Source: Thalassospiraceae bacterium
Lineage (GTDB): Bacteria; Pseudomonadota; Alphaproteobacteria; Rhodospirillales; Magnetovibrionaceae
Length of the DNA stretch: 5,855 bases
NCBI GenBank assembly: GCA_030637205.1
Contig: DAOVVL010000148.1
Coordinates: 1 to 5,855, forward strand
Direction of reading: 5' to 3'
The notes under the pieces are model-generated. The model did no database searches and was not told where the DNA came from. It was given only the letters and a program-made list of their open reading frames with translations. Below, piece after piece: positions 5,492 through 5,855 of this stretch; positions within the stretch are counted from its first letter, which is position 1; every line of letters starts with the position of its first letter. The position numbers were made by a program, and so were the translations under genes.

Positions 5492-5855
5492 TTAGCTGTC
5501 GGCAGCGCCGCTCTTGAAATGGAACTGGGCACCGTCTTTCACGCCTGAAGGCCAGCGCGCGGTGGTGGTCTTGAGCTTGGTGTAAAAGCGCACACCTTCC
5601 ATGCCGTGGATGTGGTGATCGCCAAACAGTGAATTCTTCCAGCCACCAAAGCTGTGATACGCCACCGGAACCGGGATCGGCACGTTGACGCCGACCATGC
5701 CCGCCTGAACGCGGTTCACAAAATCACGCGCGGCGTCACCGTCGCGGGTGAAGATGGCGGTACCGTTGCCGTATTCGTGCTCGTTCACCAGACGCAACGC
5801 TTCTTCGTAATTTTTAGCGCGCACCACGGCCAACACGGGGCCGAAGATTTCTTCC
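5492..5855 (-). CDS. mmsA: Methylmalonate-semialdehyde dehydrogenase (CoA-acylating), C-terminal part
   Basis: The last 120 codons of an aldehyde dehydrogenase superfamily protein, open at the right edge of the window. The MmsA group oxidises methylmalonate semialdehyde with NAD+ and CoA to propionyl-CoA and CO2 in valine, thymine or inositol breakdown, in the cytoplasm. The visible part starts with the conserved EEIFGPVL stretch, whose Glu contacts the nicotinamide ribose in this superfamily. It continues with YGNGTAIFTRDG, GMVGVNVPIPVPV and FGDHHIHGMEGVRFYTKLK, wording characteristic of MmsA rather than of hydrolytic aldehyde dehydrogenases. The catalytic cysteine and most of the NAD-binding fold lie outside the window. 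The upstream GTG at 5836 is an internal valine, not a start. It lies upstream of the cyclase cluster on the same strand, separated by about 140 bases containing a hairpin, so it is probably a separate transcription unit with no functional link to cAMP. Confidence 0.92.
   Translation of the reverse strand, partial: EEIFGPVLAVVRAKNYEEALRLVNEHEYGNGTAIFTRDGDAARDFVNRVQAGMVGVNVPIPVPVAYHSFGGWKNSLFGDHHIHGMEGVRFYTKLKTTTARWPSGVKDGAQFHFKSGAADS

Overview
The window looks like a piece of a moderately GC-rich proteobacterial chromosome, most likely alphaproteobacterial. That placement rests on codon choice, on a CoA-acylating methylmalonate-semialdehyde dehydrogenase, and on the abundance of class III adenylate cyclases. 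It is inferred from protein character only; no rRNA or other marker gene is present.

Layout. Bases 1-2055 (+) hold a membrane-bound CHASE2-type adenylate cyclase whose N-terminus lies upstream of the window. A short AT-rich convergent gap (2056-2098) carries one inverted repeat at its left edge. Reading leftward from about 5352 is a tight three-gene minus-strand cluster: a repetitive coiled-coil protein with a lysine-rich tail (4849-5352), a soluble GAF-GAF-PAS adenylate cyclase (2479-4848), and a single-domain response regulator (2099-2461). The coiled-coil gene's TAA stop is followed with no gap by the cyclase ATG, in the same frame; 17 bases separate the cyclase from the regulator. Upstream of the cluster, about 140 bases contain two near-identical GC-rich direct repeats and a strong hairpin. 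The 3' end of a methylmalonate-semialdehyde dehydrogenase gene (5492-5855, minus) follows and runs off the window.

How the genes may work together. The two cyclases cover two kinds of input. The CHASE2 enzyme should sense something outside the cytoplasm. The tandem-GAF enzyme has the domain order of the cyanobacterial CyaB1/CyaB2 cyclases, whose GAF domains bind cAMP and activate the enzyme. Its second GAF has a complete NKFDE motif, so cAMP made by one cyclase could stimulate the other. Both cyclases keep the two metal aspartates, the adenine-selecting lysine with Thr/Ser, and the transition-state Asn/Arg pair, and both end in the same P..DWDGV tail. The coiled-coil protein and the stand-alone receiver are candidate scaffold and regulatory partners of the tandem-GAF cyclase. 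No cAMP receptor, phosphodiesterase or histidine kinase is visible. I see no tRNA, rRNA, CRISPR array, insertion sequence or phage gene.
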